Source: a bacterium (lineage in GTDB: Bacteria; Planctomycetota; Planctomycetia; Gemmatales; Gemmataceae). Taken from it: 46,903 bases of DNA. A program made the position numbers and the translations under genes. This document shows, one piece after another, positions 24,598 through 32,478 of the stretch; position 1 is the stretch's first letter, and every line of letters starts with the position of its first letter. Below the pieces are notes generated by a model. The model saw nothing but the letters and a program-made list of their open reading frames with translations, was not told where the DNA came from and did no database searches. Location: contig JAFKFQ010000471.1 of NCBI GenBank assembly GCA_017308215.1, positions 1-46,903 of the forward strand, read 5' to 3'.

Positions 24598-25140
24598 TCA
24601 CACGGACAGGGCCGGTGCCTTGGGGAAGTCGACCGTCGTTCCGGCGACGTTGTTGAAATAGTTGGTGAAGATGTTCAGCGCGACGTGGGCGACGGCCTCG
24701 GCGATCTCGGCGTCCCCGTACCCGGCCTTCCGGACGGCCTCCACGTCGGCGTCGTCGACGACCCCGCGCTTCTCCACCACCGTCCGGGCGAAGGCGAGCA
24801 GCGCCCCGGCCTTGGGGTCGGCGGCCGAGCCCCTTCGGCTGTCGAGTACGTCCTGGTCGGACAGGCCGGATTTCTTGCCGATGAACGTGTGAGCCGACAC
24901 GCAGTAGTCGCAGTGGTTGGCCTCGCCGACGTCGAGGGCGAGTTGCTCCCGCACCTTCGCCGGGAGGACGCCGTGGCCCAGCGCGCCGCTGAGCCCCAGG
25001 TAGCCCTCGAGGACGGCCGGCGAGGCGGCCATCGCGCGGGTCATGTTGGGGACGATGCCGAGCTTACCCTTGACGGCGTCGAGCAGATCTTTGGCCTTGC
25101 CCTGGGCGGTCTGCGGGTCGACGGGGGTGATGCGTTCCAC
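24598..25140 (-). CDS. AhpD-like carboxymuconolactone decarboxylase-family protein
   Basis: The 180-residue all-helical protein has the AhpD redox signature E-x3-C-x2-C-x3-H: E73, C77, C80 and H84 in GEANHCDYCVSAH. These proteins act as peroxidase adaptors or alkylhydroperoxidases with the two cysteines as the redox pair. It starts at GTG 25140 with AAGGAGA upstream. The leader contains a copy of the TetR operator (25203-25216) and a 21-bp perfect palindrome (25171-25191), so expression is very likely under the adjacent repressor. First gene of a three-gene operon. Confidence 0.9.
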   Translation of the reverse strand: MERITPVDPQTAQGKAKDLLDAVKGKLGIVPNMTRAMAASPAVLEGYLGLSGALGHGVLPAKVREQLALDVGEANHCDYCVSAHTFIGKKSGLSDQDVLDSRRGSAADPKAGALLAFARTVVEKRGVVDDADVEAVRKAGYGDAEIAEAVAHVALNIFTNYFNNVAGTTVDFPKAPALSV

Positions 25141-25170
25141 GGATCGGTCTCCTTCGGATTGCGCTGGCGG

Positions 25171-25191
25171 GTCGGGTCACCGTGACCCGAC
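25171..25191. repeat. 21-bp perfect palindrome in the AhpD-operon leader
   Basis: GTCGGGTCAC-C-GTGACCCGAC, ten-base arms around one base, lies between the TetR operator and the GTG start at 25140. It may be a second regulator site or a hairpin in the leader RNA. No T-run follows. Confidence 0.65.
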
Positions 25192-25202
25192 TGCCAATCA
25201 AT

Positions 25203-25216
25203 ACAGACAGGTCTGT
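25203..25216. promoter_or_regulatory. TetR-type operator copy upstream of the AhpD operon
   Basis: ACAGAC-AG-GTCTGT is a perfect inverted repeat and identical to the site at 25826-25839 in the repressor's own promoter. It lies 63 bp upstream of the AhpD-like start. Confidence 0.75.
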
Positions 25217-25240
25217 CTGTTTCGGCGGAAAAGAGAAGGG

Positions 25241-25813
25241 CTACGCCCCCTCCCCGGACAGTTTCAGGGCGGCCTCGCGGGCCACGTCGGCCGCGTCCGG
25301 CCTGCCCTGGAGCACGGCCGTCACGACCGCCCCCTCGACAAGGAGGGCGATCACGGGGGCGACCTTCGTCGCAGACCGGCCGGCCGTCTCCTCGACGATA
25401 CCCCGGATCAACTCGAAGAACCGCTGCTTGTGCCCGCGGACGAACTCCGTGCCGGGGTGCTTCGGGTCGGCCAGCTCGATCGCCGCGTTCTGGAATGCGC
25501 ACCCCCGGAAGCCAGGGGAATCGAACCACTCCCTCAGGGCGGCGAAGAACGCCCTGAGCGGGGTCTTCCTGCCGTGACGCCCCGTCGCGGCACGAAAGAA
25601 TTCGAGGACGTTCTTTTCCCGGTACTGCAGGACGGCCAGAATCAGGTCGTCTTTGGACGGGAAGTGAACGTAGAGGGTGGCCTTGGCGATCCCGGCCTCG
25701 GCGATCACCCGGTCGATGCCAACGGCGCGGACGCCGTGCTCGTAGAACAGCCGGTCGGCGGTCTCCAAGATCCGCTGACGGGCTTCGGACGTCGCCCCTC
25801 GTGTGCGTCCCAT
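25241..25813 (-). CDS. TetR/AcrR-family repressor
   Basis: The 190-residue protein has an N-terminal helix-turn-helix: RQRILETADRLFYEHGVRAV, then IDRVIAEAGIAKATLYVHFP and SKDDLILAVL. This is the TetR signature at residues 10-60. A C-terminal ligand domain includes FRGCAFQNAAIELADP, with a Cys-containing pocket motif typical of electrophile-responsive members. It starts at ATG 25813. The promoter has a perfect -35/-10 pair with the operator in the spacer, and the predicted transcript begins at or near the ATG, so the message is probably leaderless. An identical operator precedes the AhpD operon, so the protein is predicted to repress itself and that operon. Confidence 0.92.
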   Translation of the reverse strand: MGRTRGATSEARQRILETADRLFYEHGVRAVGIDRVIAEAGIAKATLYVHFPSKDDLILAVLQYREKNVLEFFRAATGRHGRKTPLRAFFAALREWFDSPGFRGCAFQNAAIELADPKHPGTEFVRGHKQRFFELIRGIVEETAGRSATKVAPVIALLVEGAVVTAVLQGRPDAADVAREAALKLSGEGA

Positions 25814-25820
25814 GTGTGGA

Positions 25821-25849
25821 ATATTACAGACAGGTCTGTCTTGTGTCAA
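25821..25849 (-). promoter_or_regulatory. Promoter and operator of the TetR gene
   Basis: On the minus strand: TTGACA (25849-25844), a 17-bp spacer, then TAATAT (25826-25821). The operator ACAGAC-AG-GTCTGT (25826-25839 on the plus strand) sits inside the spacer and touches the -10 box. The -10 box ends seven bases before the ATG, implying a leaderless transcript. Confidence 0.8.
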
Positions 25850-25917
25850 GGTGGCCCTTGTGCCACCGGTCTGGTCGTTGAAGATGCGGGGTTCGCAGGG
25901 GCAACGATTCTGGCCCG

Positions 25918-26535
25918 TCACGACCCGTCGTCCCGTTTCCTCGCACGGTGGGCCGCCGCCTTCGCCCGGTTGCCACACACCGCCATGCTGCACCACCGGC
26001 GCGCGTGGGATTTGGTGCGGTCGAGGAACAGCAGCGTGCAGACGTGCCCTTCGCACGCCCGGATCATCCGGAAGTCCGCACCGCAGATCAGGTCGGCGGC
26101 CGCCCCGGCGAGGGGGAGCAGCAAGTCCTCTGGGCTTTCCCACCGGTACGCCCGACGCATCCGCGGCGCTCCCGCCTCGCCGGCCTCGATTACCAGGTAA
26201 CTGGTGTCCCCTGCCAGTACCGCGTTCAGCGGCCCGAGGCTCTTCACCGCGCCCGGCGGGATAGACTGACCCTTGTGGCGGGTGACGAACCCCCGCAGCC
26301 ATTCCCGGAGCGCGCGCGCTCGCGCGGCCACATCGTTGAGGGTTCGGCGGTCGGTCGAGGCCCGGAACCGGGATGCGGCTTCCGCCCCGATCATGCTCGC
26401 CCGTTCCAGCCAGTCGACCAAATCTCGCCCGTCCTGAAGCCACTCGACCGGAACATCGACCGGCGTGGCGACGGTGTTGAGGAAGTCGAGCGCGGGGTGG
26501 TCGCCCACGAAGAACGGGGCTGGTCGGTCCGTCAT
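25918..26535 (-). CDS. CGNR zinc-finger / ABATE-domain regulator
   Basis: The 205-residue protein has an N-terminal ABATE (stress-induced regulator) region beginning FFVGDHPALDFLNTVATP. The C-terminal CGNR zinc finger reads CTLLFLDRTKSHARRWCSMA followed by VCGNRAKAAAHRARKR. The Cys pattern C-x(15)-C-x4-C with the CGNR tetrad is complete. Proteins of this family are presumed DNA-binding regulators. It starts at ATG 26535, 119 bp from the divergent quinone oxidoreductase gene, which it may regulate. Confidence 0.88.
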   Translation of the reverse strand: MTDRPAPFFVGDHPALDFLNTVATPVDVPVEWLQDGRDLVDWLERASMIGAEAASRFRASTDRRTLNDVAARARALREWLRGFVTRHKGQSIPPGAVKSLGPLNAVLAGDTSYLVIEAGEAGAPRMRRAYRWESPEDLLLPLAGAAADLICGADFRMIRACEGHVCTLLFLDRTKSHARRWCSMAVCGNRAKAAAHRARKRDDGS

Positions 26536-26602
26536 CGAACGTCTCCGAGGGACGGCCTCATTGTAACCGGAAAAAATACAGAAAGGAGGTTATCGAGCCC
26601 TG

Positions 26603-26633
26603 GTAACCCGTGTAGATTGATTTATGGGGTTAC
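26603..26633. promoter_or_regulatory. Inverted repeat in the divergent CGNR/oxidoreductase promoter
   Basis: GTAACCC (26603-26609) and GGGTTAC (26627-26633) form perfect arms around a 17-base AT-rich spacer, 21 bp upstream of ATG 26655. A partly overlapping GGTTA/TAACC pair lies just left. These are candidate operators for the CGNR protein or another local regulator. Confidence 0.45.
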
Positions 26634-26654
26634 TCGAAAAGAGGAGGAGCGGTC

Positions 26655-27626
26655 ATGCGGGCGATTCTCAGGAAGCAGTTCGGCGGGCCGGACGTGCTGG
26701 AGATCCGGGACATCCCCGAACCCGAGCCGAAGGCCGGACATGTCGTGATCGAGGTCAAGGCGTTCGGGGTCAACCACGCCGAGAAGCACATGCGGGAGGG
26801 GAACTGGGCCGAGATCGCCGACGTCAGCGGGATCGAGTGCGTCGGTGTGGTGAAGTCCTGCCCCGGCGGGGAGTTCGCTGTCGGCAGCAAGGTCGCGGCC
26901 CTGATGGGCGGGCTGGGCCGGACGATCAACGGCAGCTACGCCGAGGTCACCCGGGCCCCGGTCACCAACGTGGCGGCGATCGAGTCGGACCTGTCGTGGG
27001 CCGAGTTGGCAGCGATCCCGGAGACCTACGCCACCGCCTGGACGTGCCTGTTCCGCAACCTCGAACTCGCCAAGGGGCAGACGCTCGTGATCCGCGGGGC
27101 GACGTCGTCCTTCGGGCAGGCGGCGGTCAACATGGCCGTCAACGCCGGGGCCAAGGTGATCGCGACGACCCGCAGCCGCGGCCGATTCGCGATGCTGGAG
27201 GCACTGGGGGCCGAGCGCTGCGAGGTCGAGCGCCAGGATCTCTCGAAGCACATCCCGGAGGCGAAGAAGATCGACGCGGTGCTCGACCTGGTGGGGAACA
27301 GCGTGATCCTCGACTCGCTGAACATGCTCCGCCGGGGTGGCAAAGCGTGCCTGGCCGGGTGGCTCGGCGGCCTCGACCCGATCCCGGACTTCAACCCGCT
27401 GCTGCAGATGGCGAGCGGGGTCTACCTGACGTTCTTCGGCAGCTTCGTGTTCGGGACGCCGGAGTTCCCGCTGTCGGACGTGCCGCTCCAGGCGATCGCC
27501 GCCGACATCGCGGCCGGGAATTACAACGCCAAGCCGTCCCGGGTGTTCCGGTTCGAGGACATTCAGGAGGCCCACCGGGTGATGGACGCGAACCAGGCCA
27601 ACGGGAAGATGGTCGTCGTCATCTGA
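26655..27626 (+). CDS. Zinc-free quinone oxidoreductase / MDR-family alcohol dehydrogenase-like
   Basis: The 323-residue medium-chain reductase has an N-terminal GroES-like domain (MRAILRKQFGGPDVLEIRDI, ...VGVVKSCPGGEFAVGSKVAA) and a Rossmann domain with TLVIRGATSSFGQAAVNMAV (the AxxGxxG NADPH loop appears as GATSSFGQ). No zinc-ligand cluster is seen, as in quinone reductases. It uses NADPH to reduce quinones or enones (family knowledge). It starts at ATG 26655 with GAGGAGGAG upstream. First of three plus-strand genes ending at 29920, with a 30-bp gap to the hydrolase. Confidence 0.9.
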   Translation: MRAILRKQFGGPDVLEIRDIPEPEPKAGHVVIEVKAFGVNHAEKHMREGNWAEIADVSGIECVGVVKSCPGGEFAVGSKVAALMGGLGRTINGSYAEVTRAPVTNVAAIESDLSWAELAAIPETYATAWTCLFRNLELAKGQTLVIRGATSSFGQAAVNMAVNAGAKVIATTRSRGRFAMLEALGAERCEVERQDLSKHIPEAKKIDAVLDLVGNSVILDSLNMLRRGGKACLAGWLGGLDPIPDFNPLLQMASGVYLTFFGSFVFGTPEFPLSDVPLQAIAADIAAGNYNAKPSRVFRFEDIQEAHRVMDANQANGKMVVVI

Positions 27627-27656
27627 CCCACACCCCATTCAACCCGAGGGAAGGAC

Positions 27657-28511
27657 ATGATCCGCTACCGCCACGCCGACTCACGCGGCCACCGCGTCTT
27701 TTATCGCGAGGCCGGCGACCCGGGGAACCCGGCCCTGCTGTTGTTGCACGGGTTCCCCAGCTCGTCGCACATGTTCCGCGGCCTGATCCCGCCGCTCGCC
27801 GACCGGTTCCACCTGGTCGCGCCGGACCTGCCCGGGTTCGGCCACACGACCTCCCCTGAAGGATTCGCCTACACCTTCAACAACCTGGCGGAGGTGATGG
27901 CGGGGTTCACCGACGCGGTCGGCCTGGAGCGGTATGCGCTGTACGTGTTCGACTACGGGGCACCGACCGGATACCGGCTGGCCCTCGCCCGCCCGGACCG
28001 GGTGACTGCCATCATCTCCCAGAACGGGAACGCGTACGAGGAGGGGCTCAGCGGGAACTGGGACTCGATCCAGCGGTACTGGCGGGAGCCGACGCCCGCG
28101 AACCGGGACGGGCTCCGTTCACTGCTCACCCTCGACGCCACGAAGTGGCAGTACACACACGGGGTGCCGGACGAATCACTGATCTCTCCCGACGGGTACA
28201 CCCTCGACTTCGCCTTCCTGAGTCGTCCCGGGAACGTCGACATCCAACTCGACCTGTTCGGCGACTACGCTCAGAATGTGGCCCTGTACCCGCGGTTCCA
28301 GGAGTACTTCCGGACCCGCCGGCCGCCTCTGTTGGCGTTGTGGGGTAAGAACGACCCGTTCTTCCTCCCCGCCGGGGCCGAGGCGTACCGGAGAGACAAC
28401 CCGGACGCCGTGGTCCGGCTGCTCGACACCGGGCACTTCGCGCTGGAGACGCACGCACACGAGATCGCCGCGACGGTCCGTGAGTTCCTCGGACGGGTCG
28501 TTTCCCGGTAG
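27657..28511 (+). CDS. Alpha/beta-hydrolase (haloalkane dehalogenase / epoxide hydrolase-like)
   Basis: The 284-residue hydrolase has the oxyanion motif HGF (31-33) in LLLLHGFPSSSHMFRGLI, the nucleophile elbow VFDYGAPTGYRLAL with Asp99 as likely nucleophile, and a C-terminal catalytic His in LDTGHFALETHAHEI. Asp in place of Ser places it with dehalogenases and epoxide hydrolases rather than esterases. It starts at ATG 27657 with GAGGGAAGG upstream. It is cotranscribed with the quinone oxidoreductase and flavin disulfide reductase. Confidence 0.9.
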   Translation: MIRYRHADSRGHRVFYREAGDPGNPALLLLHGFPSSSHMFRGLIPPLADRFHLVAPDLPGFGHTTSPEGFAYTFNNLAEVMAGFTDAVGLERYALYVFDYGAPTGYRLALARPDRVTAIISQNGNAYEEGLSGNWDSIQRYWREPTPANRDGLRSLLTLDATKWQYTHGVPDESLISPDGYTLDFAFLSRPGNVDIQLDLFGDYAQNVALYPRFQEYFRTRRPPLLALWGKNDPFFLPAGAEAYRRDNPDAVVRLLDTGHFALETHAHEIAATVREFLGRVVSR

Positions 28512-28558
28512 CCCGGCCTGGGCGTTCAACCTTCCCCTAGCCATCAGGTGAGACTGTG

Positions 28559-29920
28559 ATGACCGAAGACTATGACCTCGTCGTGCTCGGGAGCGGTGCG
28601 GGCGGCAAGCTGCTGTCGTGGGCGCTGGCCTCCAAGGGGCAGCGGGTCGCGGTGGTCGAGCGGAAGTACGTCGGCGGGTCGTGCCCGAACATCGCCTGCC
28701 TGCCGAGCAAGAACGTCGTGCACTCGGCCAAGGTCGCCTCCTACCTCCGGCGGGAGGAGTTCGGCGTCCGGGGTGGTTCGATCGACATGGCCGCGGTGCG
28801 GGCTCGGAAGCGCAAGATGGTGGACGGGCTGGTCGCGGTTCACCTGGAAAAGTACCGGGAGAACGGAGCAGAGTTGGTGATGGGCAGCGGCCGCTTCGTC
28901 GCCCCGAAGACGGTCGAGGTCGCGCTGAATGCCGGCGCCACCCGGACGCTCTGGGGGAGGAACGTCGTCATCAACACCGGCTCCCGTGCCCGGCTCGACG
29001 ACACGCCGGGGCTGGTGGACTCGCGCCCGCTGACCCACGTCGAGGCCCTCGAACTCGACCGCGCCCCGGACCACCTCGTCGTCCTCGGCGGCGGGTACGT
29101 GGGGCTGGAACTGGCCCAGGCCCTCCGACGTCTGGGTAGCCGGGTGACGGTCGTCGAGCGGAACGGCGCTCTCATTCACCGGGAAGACGCCGATGTGACG
29201 GAGGCGGTTGAACAGCTCTTCCGGGACGAGGGGATTGAGGTCCGAACCGCGACCAACGTCCGGAAGGTCGAGGGGAGGTCGGGGGAATCGGTTCGGCTTC
29301 ATACCTCGGGCGGGGTCATCGAAGGGACGCACCTGCTCGTCGCCGGTGGGCGGACGCCGAACACGGATGGGATCGGGCTGGAGACGGCCGGGGTGGAAGT
29401 GGACGGGCATGGGCACGTGAAGGTCGACGAGCGGCGGCGGACGACCGCCGAGGGCGTCTGGGCGGTCGGCGACTGCGCCGGGGGGCCGTACTTCACGCAC
29501 GTCTCCGCCGACGACTTCCGGGTCGTGCTGGACAACCTGGCCGGGAAGGACCGGGTGACGACCGGGCGGCTGGTCCCGTTCTGCCTGTTCACCGACCCCG
29601 AATTGGCCCGGGTCGGTCTGAGCGAGCGGGTGGCGTTGGAGCGCGGCATCCCGTACCGACTGGCAAAGCTGCCGATGGCTCACGTGCTGCGGACGCACAC
29701 GATCTCGGAGACGCGCGGCTTTATGAAGGCGCTGATCGAGAAGGGAGGGGAAAAGGTCCTCGGGTTTACCGCGTTCGGCCCCGAGGCCGGGGAGCTCATG
29801 GCGGTGGTCCAGGTGGCGATTGCGGGCGGGCTTCCCTTTACGGTCATTCGCGACGCGGTTATCGCCCACCCGACGATGGCCGAAGGACTCGGTGACCTTT
29901 TCACCGGAGTGCCTGCCTGA
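28559..29920 (+). CDS. FAD-dependent pyridine nucleotide-disulfide oxidoreductase (mercuric reductase-like)
   Basis: The 453-residue class I flavin disulfide reductase has an FAD motif GSGAGG (11-16), redox-active C42 and C47 in GGSCPNIACLPSK, an NAD(P) motif VVLGGGYVGLELAQA, a second FAD motif TTAEGVWAVGDCAGGPYFTH, and a C-terminal dimer domain ending in HPTMAEGLGDLF with the His-Pro active-site base region. It lacks the HMA domain and C-terminal Cys pair of true MerA, so its substrate is probably a small disulfide, quinone or metal species. I chose ATG 28559; an in-frame GTG at 28556 is equally placed behind AGGTGAG. Confidence 0.92.
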   Translation: MTEDYDLVVLGSGAGGKLLSWALASKGQRVAVVERKYVGGSCPNIACLPSKNVVHSAKVASYLRREEFGVRGGSIDMAAVRARKRKMVDGLVAVHLEKYRENGAELVMGSGRFVAPKTVEVALNAGATRTLWGRNVVINTGSRARLDDTPGLVDSRPLTHVEALELDRAPDHLVVLGGGYVGLELAQALRRLGSRVTVVERNGALIHREDADVTEAVEQLFRDEGIEVRTATNVRKVEGRSGESVRLHTSGGVIEGTHLLVAGGRTPNTDGIGLETAGVEVDGHGHVKVDERRRTTAEGVWAVGDCAGGPYFTHVSADDFRVVLDNLAGKDRVTTGRLVPFCLFTDPELARVGLSERVALERGIPYRLAKLPMAHVLRTHTISETRGFMKALIEKGGEKVLGFTAFGPEAGELMAVVQVAIAGGLPFTVIRDAVIAHPTMAEGLGDLFTGVPA

Positions 29921-30175
29921 CCCGTGTCAAACCGCGTCGCCCGCCCGATCCCGCAGTTCTGCCGTGGTTATCCGGTCGAAGGCCGCCAACCCTGGGCGAG
30001 GCTGGGCGGCGGGGGCTCGGTCTTCGCGGGCATGGGTGTGTCCTACTCAATCTCAGCTGCTAATGGAGCAACAGCCTGACCCGCCTGTTGGCCGGAAGTG
30101 CTGCGAAAGCCGGCCCGCATGAGGGGCCGTTCCGCAACGGCGTAGGTCGCGCGGGCTTGACGTCGTCCGACTCGC

Positions 30176-32120
30176 TCACCTGTCATCCGACGGGTCGGCC
30201 AAGCCAAGTGCGACAGATAAACCGGCCGGGTCGAGCGGTTTGACGAGGTGGGCATGGAAGCCGGCCTCGCGAGAGCGGCGTGCGTCCCCCTCTCGGCCGT
30301 ACCCGGTCAGAGCGATGAACCGGGTCTCGGCCAAGCCGGGCACGGTCCGCAGGCGCCGGGCGACCTCGTAACCGTTCATCCCGGGCAGGCCGATGTCGCA
30401 CAACACGACGTCGGGGTGGAACTCGGCCGCAGCCGCAATCGCCGCCTCCCCGTCGGCCGCGGTCCGGACGGTATGACCGTGGAGGCCGAGGAGGACTGCC
30501 ATGCTGTCGGCTGCGTCGGCGTTGTCGTCCACCACGAGAATCCGACGGCCGGCAGCGGTGGCGCTGGCGGTGTTTTCTTGTGCGCCGGGGGAAGCCGGCC
30601 GGTCCTCGGCCGTCGGGAGCCGGACGACGAACTCGCTCCCACGGCCCGCCCCCTCGCTCCGCACCTCGACCCGCCCGCCGTGCAGCGCCACCAGCCGCCG
30701 GACCAGTGCCAGCCCGATCCCGAGCCCGCCCTGGGCGCGGTCGAGCGACCGGTCCACCTGGATGAACAGGTCGAAGACGGAGCCGAGCATCTCGGGTGGG
30801 ATGCCGACGCCGGTGTCCCGCACCCGGACCACCGCCTCGGACCCCTCGCGACCCGCGGCCACCGCGATCCGGCCGCCGTCCTCGGTGTACTTCGCGGCGT
30901 TGTTGAGCAAGTTCCCGACGACCTGGGCCAGCCGGGTCGGGTCGGCCGTCACCCACACCGGGGTCGCGGGGAGCGAGACCGACAGGTGGTGGCTCTTCGC
31001 GTCCACCCCCGGGCGGGCCGTCTCGACCGCCCGGGTGACGACGGCGGCGAGGTCCGTCCGCTAGCCGGGTGAGTTGGGCCGCCTGCCGGTCGATCACGTC
31101 GCGGCTCTTGCGGGCGACCGGGTCATCGAGCCCGGACAGCCGGAGGATCTCGAGTGACGACCGGATGGGGGCGAGCGGGTTGCGGAGCTCGTGGGCGAGC
31201 ATCGCCAGGAACTCGTCCTTCCGCCGGTCGGCGGCCTCCAGCTCGGCCGCCCGGGTGCGCAACTCGCCCTCGGCCCGTCGGAGTGCTGTCACGTCGGTGA
31301 GGGTGGCGACCACGCCCCGGAGGGTGCCGCCGGCCGCCACGAGCGGCCCGGCGGAAACGAGCAGGTCGGCCCGCTCGCCGGATGGGCGGGTGAACGCCAC
31401 GTCGAGTCCGCGGACCGCCTCCCCGGCGAACGCCGGCTCTACGTCGGCCCCGGGAAAACTGTCGGCGAACGACCGCATCAGCGGGTTGCCGCCACACAGG
31501 GCGTGCGCCGCCCGGCTGGCCCGGACGATCGTCCCCTCCGGGTCGCACACCACCACCGCGTCGGCCACCTGCTCCAAGATCGCCCGGGCCATCGCCTCGT
31601 CCGCGACCAGCCGCTCCCGCCGCTTCTGGTCGGTCAGGTCGGCCACGATCAGGCACACCCCGGCCGGGCCTTCGCGGAGCGCACTGACGCCCAGCACGAC
31701 CGGCACCGTCGTGCCGTCGCCGCGCCGGAGTACCACCTCGCCGTCCACGGCCGCGGCCAGGCCGTCGGCGAGGAGCGCGTCGAGGAGGGGGGCTTGGTCG
31801 GCGGCGACGAACGCGCGCAGGTCGAGCCCTGGGAGGCGGTCGGCCGGGGTGCGGAGGAGTTTGGCGAACCGTTCGTTGCACGACAGGACGGCGCCGGACG
31901 TGGTGAGCGTGGCCGCGCCCTGCCGCATCTGCTCGACGAGCAGACGGTATGGTCGGTCGACCGAGTCGAGGGTGAGGACGCGGGGCTGCTCGGCGCCGGT
32001 GACGACGACCGCATCCACCTCTCCGCCCTGGATCGCGCGGAGGGTGTCCTCGGCCTCGGCCAAACGGCGGCGGAGTTCGCGGACTTCGGCGAGCAGCGCG
32101 TCGCGGGACGGGTCGGTCAT
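30176..32120 (-). pseudogene. PAS hybrid histidine kinase with an internal out-of-frame deletion (Kai cluster)
   Basis: It starts at ATG 32120 ([20 protein letters not shown], coiled coil). A GEVDAVVV motif and two PAS domains (about 50-150 and 170-285) follow, then HisKA with [20 protein letters not shown] and RQAAQLTRL. At about 31056-31064 the frame breaks: the sequence jumps from the middle of HisKA to [17 protein letters not shown] in another frame. It then continues through HATPase ([23 protein letters not shown]) and a receiver ([17 protein letters not shown]) to 30176. Compared with the kinase at 19305, about 59 bp coding VDDLLDVSRIT...-like residues are missing. The original frame stays open as low-complexity sequence. 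It lies 28 bp downstream of kaiB, so it is probably the output kinase of the Kai cluster, now broken or assembly-damaged. Confidence 0.75.
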
Positions 32121-32148
32121 CGTCACTCCCGGGCCGGATGCGTGCCGG

Positions 32149-32478
32149 TCACCACCCCTGAGCCGCCGGCCGGAGTTGGAGCCCCACCAGCGTCTTCTCG
32201 ACGTTCGAGAGGTCGCCGATCACCCGGCGGATCGGGTCAGGCAACTTCCGGACCAGTGTCGGGATGGCGACGATTTCATCCTCCTTCGCCAGCCGCGGGT
32301 TCTCGATCAGGTCTACCACCTCGATCCGGTAGCGGCCGGGGAGGTGCTGCTCGCACATTTTCTTCAGGTTCTCGAACGCCGTCACCGACTTCGGGGTCTT
32401 CCCCGCGACGTAGAGCCGCAGCTCCCAGGTGCCGGCGTCGGGGTCTGGGGTGGCCGGGGTGTTGTCGGCGGTGTTCAT
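32149..32478 (-). CDS. kaiB: KaiB
   Basis: The 109-residue thioredoxin-like protein matches KaiB throughout: [80 protein letters not shown]. It has the characteristic KLPxPxRRxIGDLS segment involved in fold switching. It starts at ATG 32478, overlapping the kaiC stop by four bases (ATGA). In cyanobacteria KaiB binds phosphorylated KaiC and recruits KaiA or output kinases. No kaiA is present here, so an hourglass-type timer or energy sensor is more likely than a self-sustained clock. Confidence 0.93.
   Translation of the reverse strand: MNTADNTPATPDPDAGTWELRLYVAGKTPKSVTAFENLKKMCEQHLPGRYRIEVVDLIENPRLAKEDEIVAIPTLVRKLPDPIRRVIGDLSNVEKTLVGLQLRPAAQGW

Noticed and set aside
30070..30118. Possible solo IS end (TGACCCGCCTGT, then AAAGCCGGCCCG) resembling the left inner part of the IS at 17721
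   Set aside because: Only two short GC-rich blocks match and the TTTCCGCGAC terminal repeat is missing, so chance similarity cannot be excluded.
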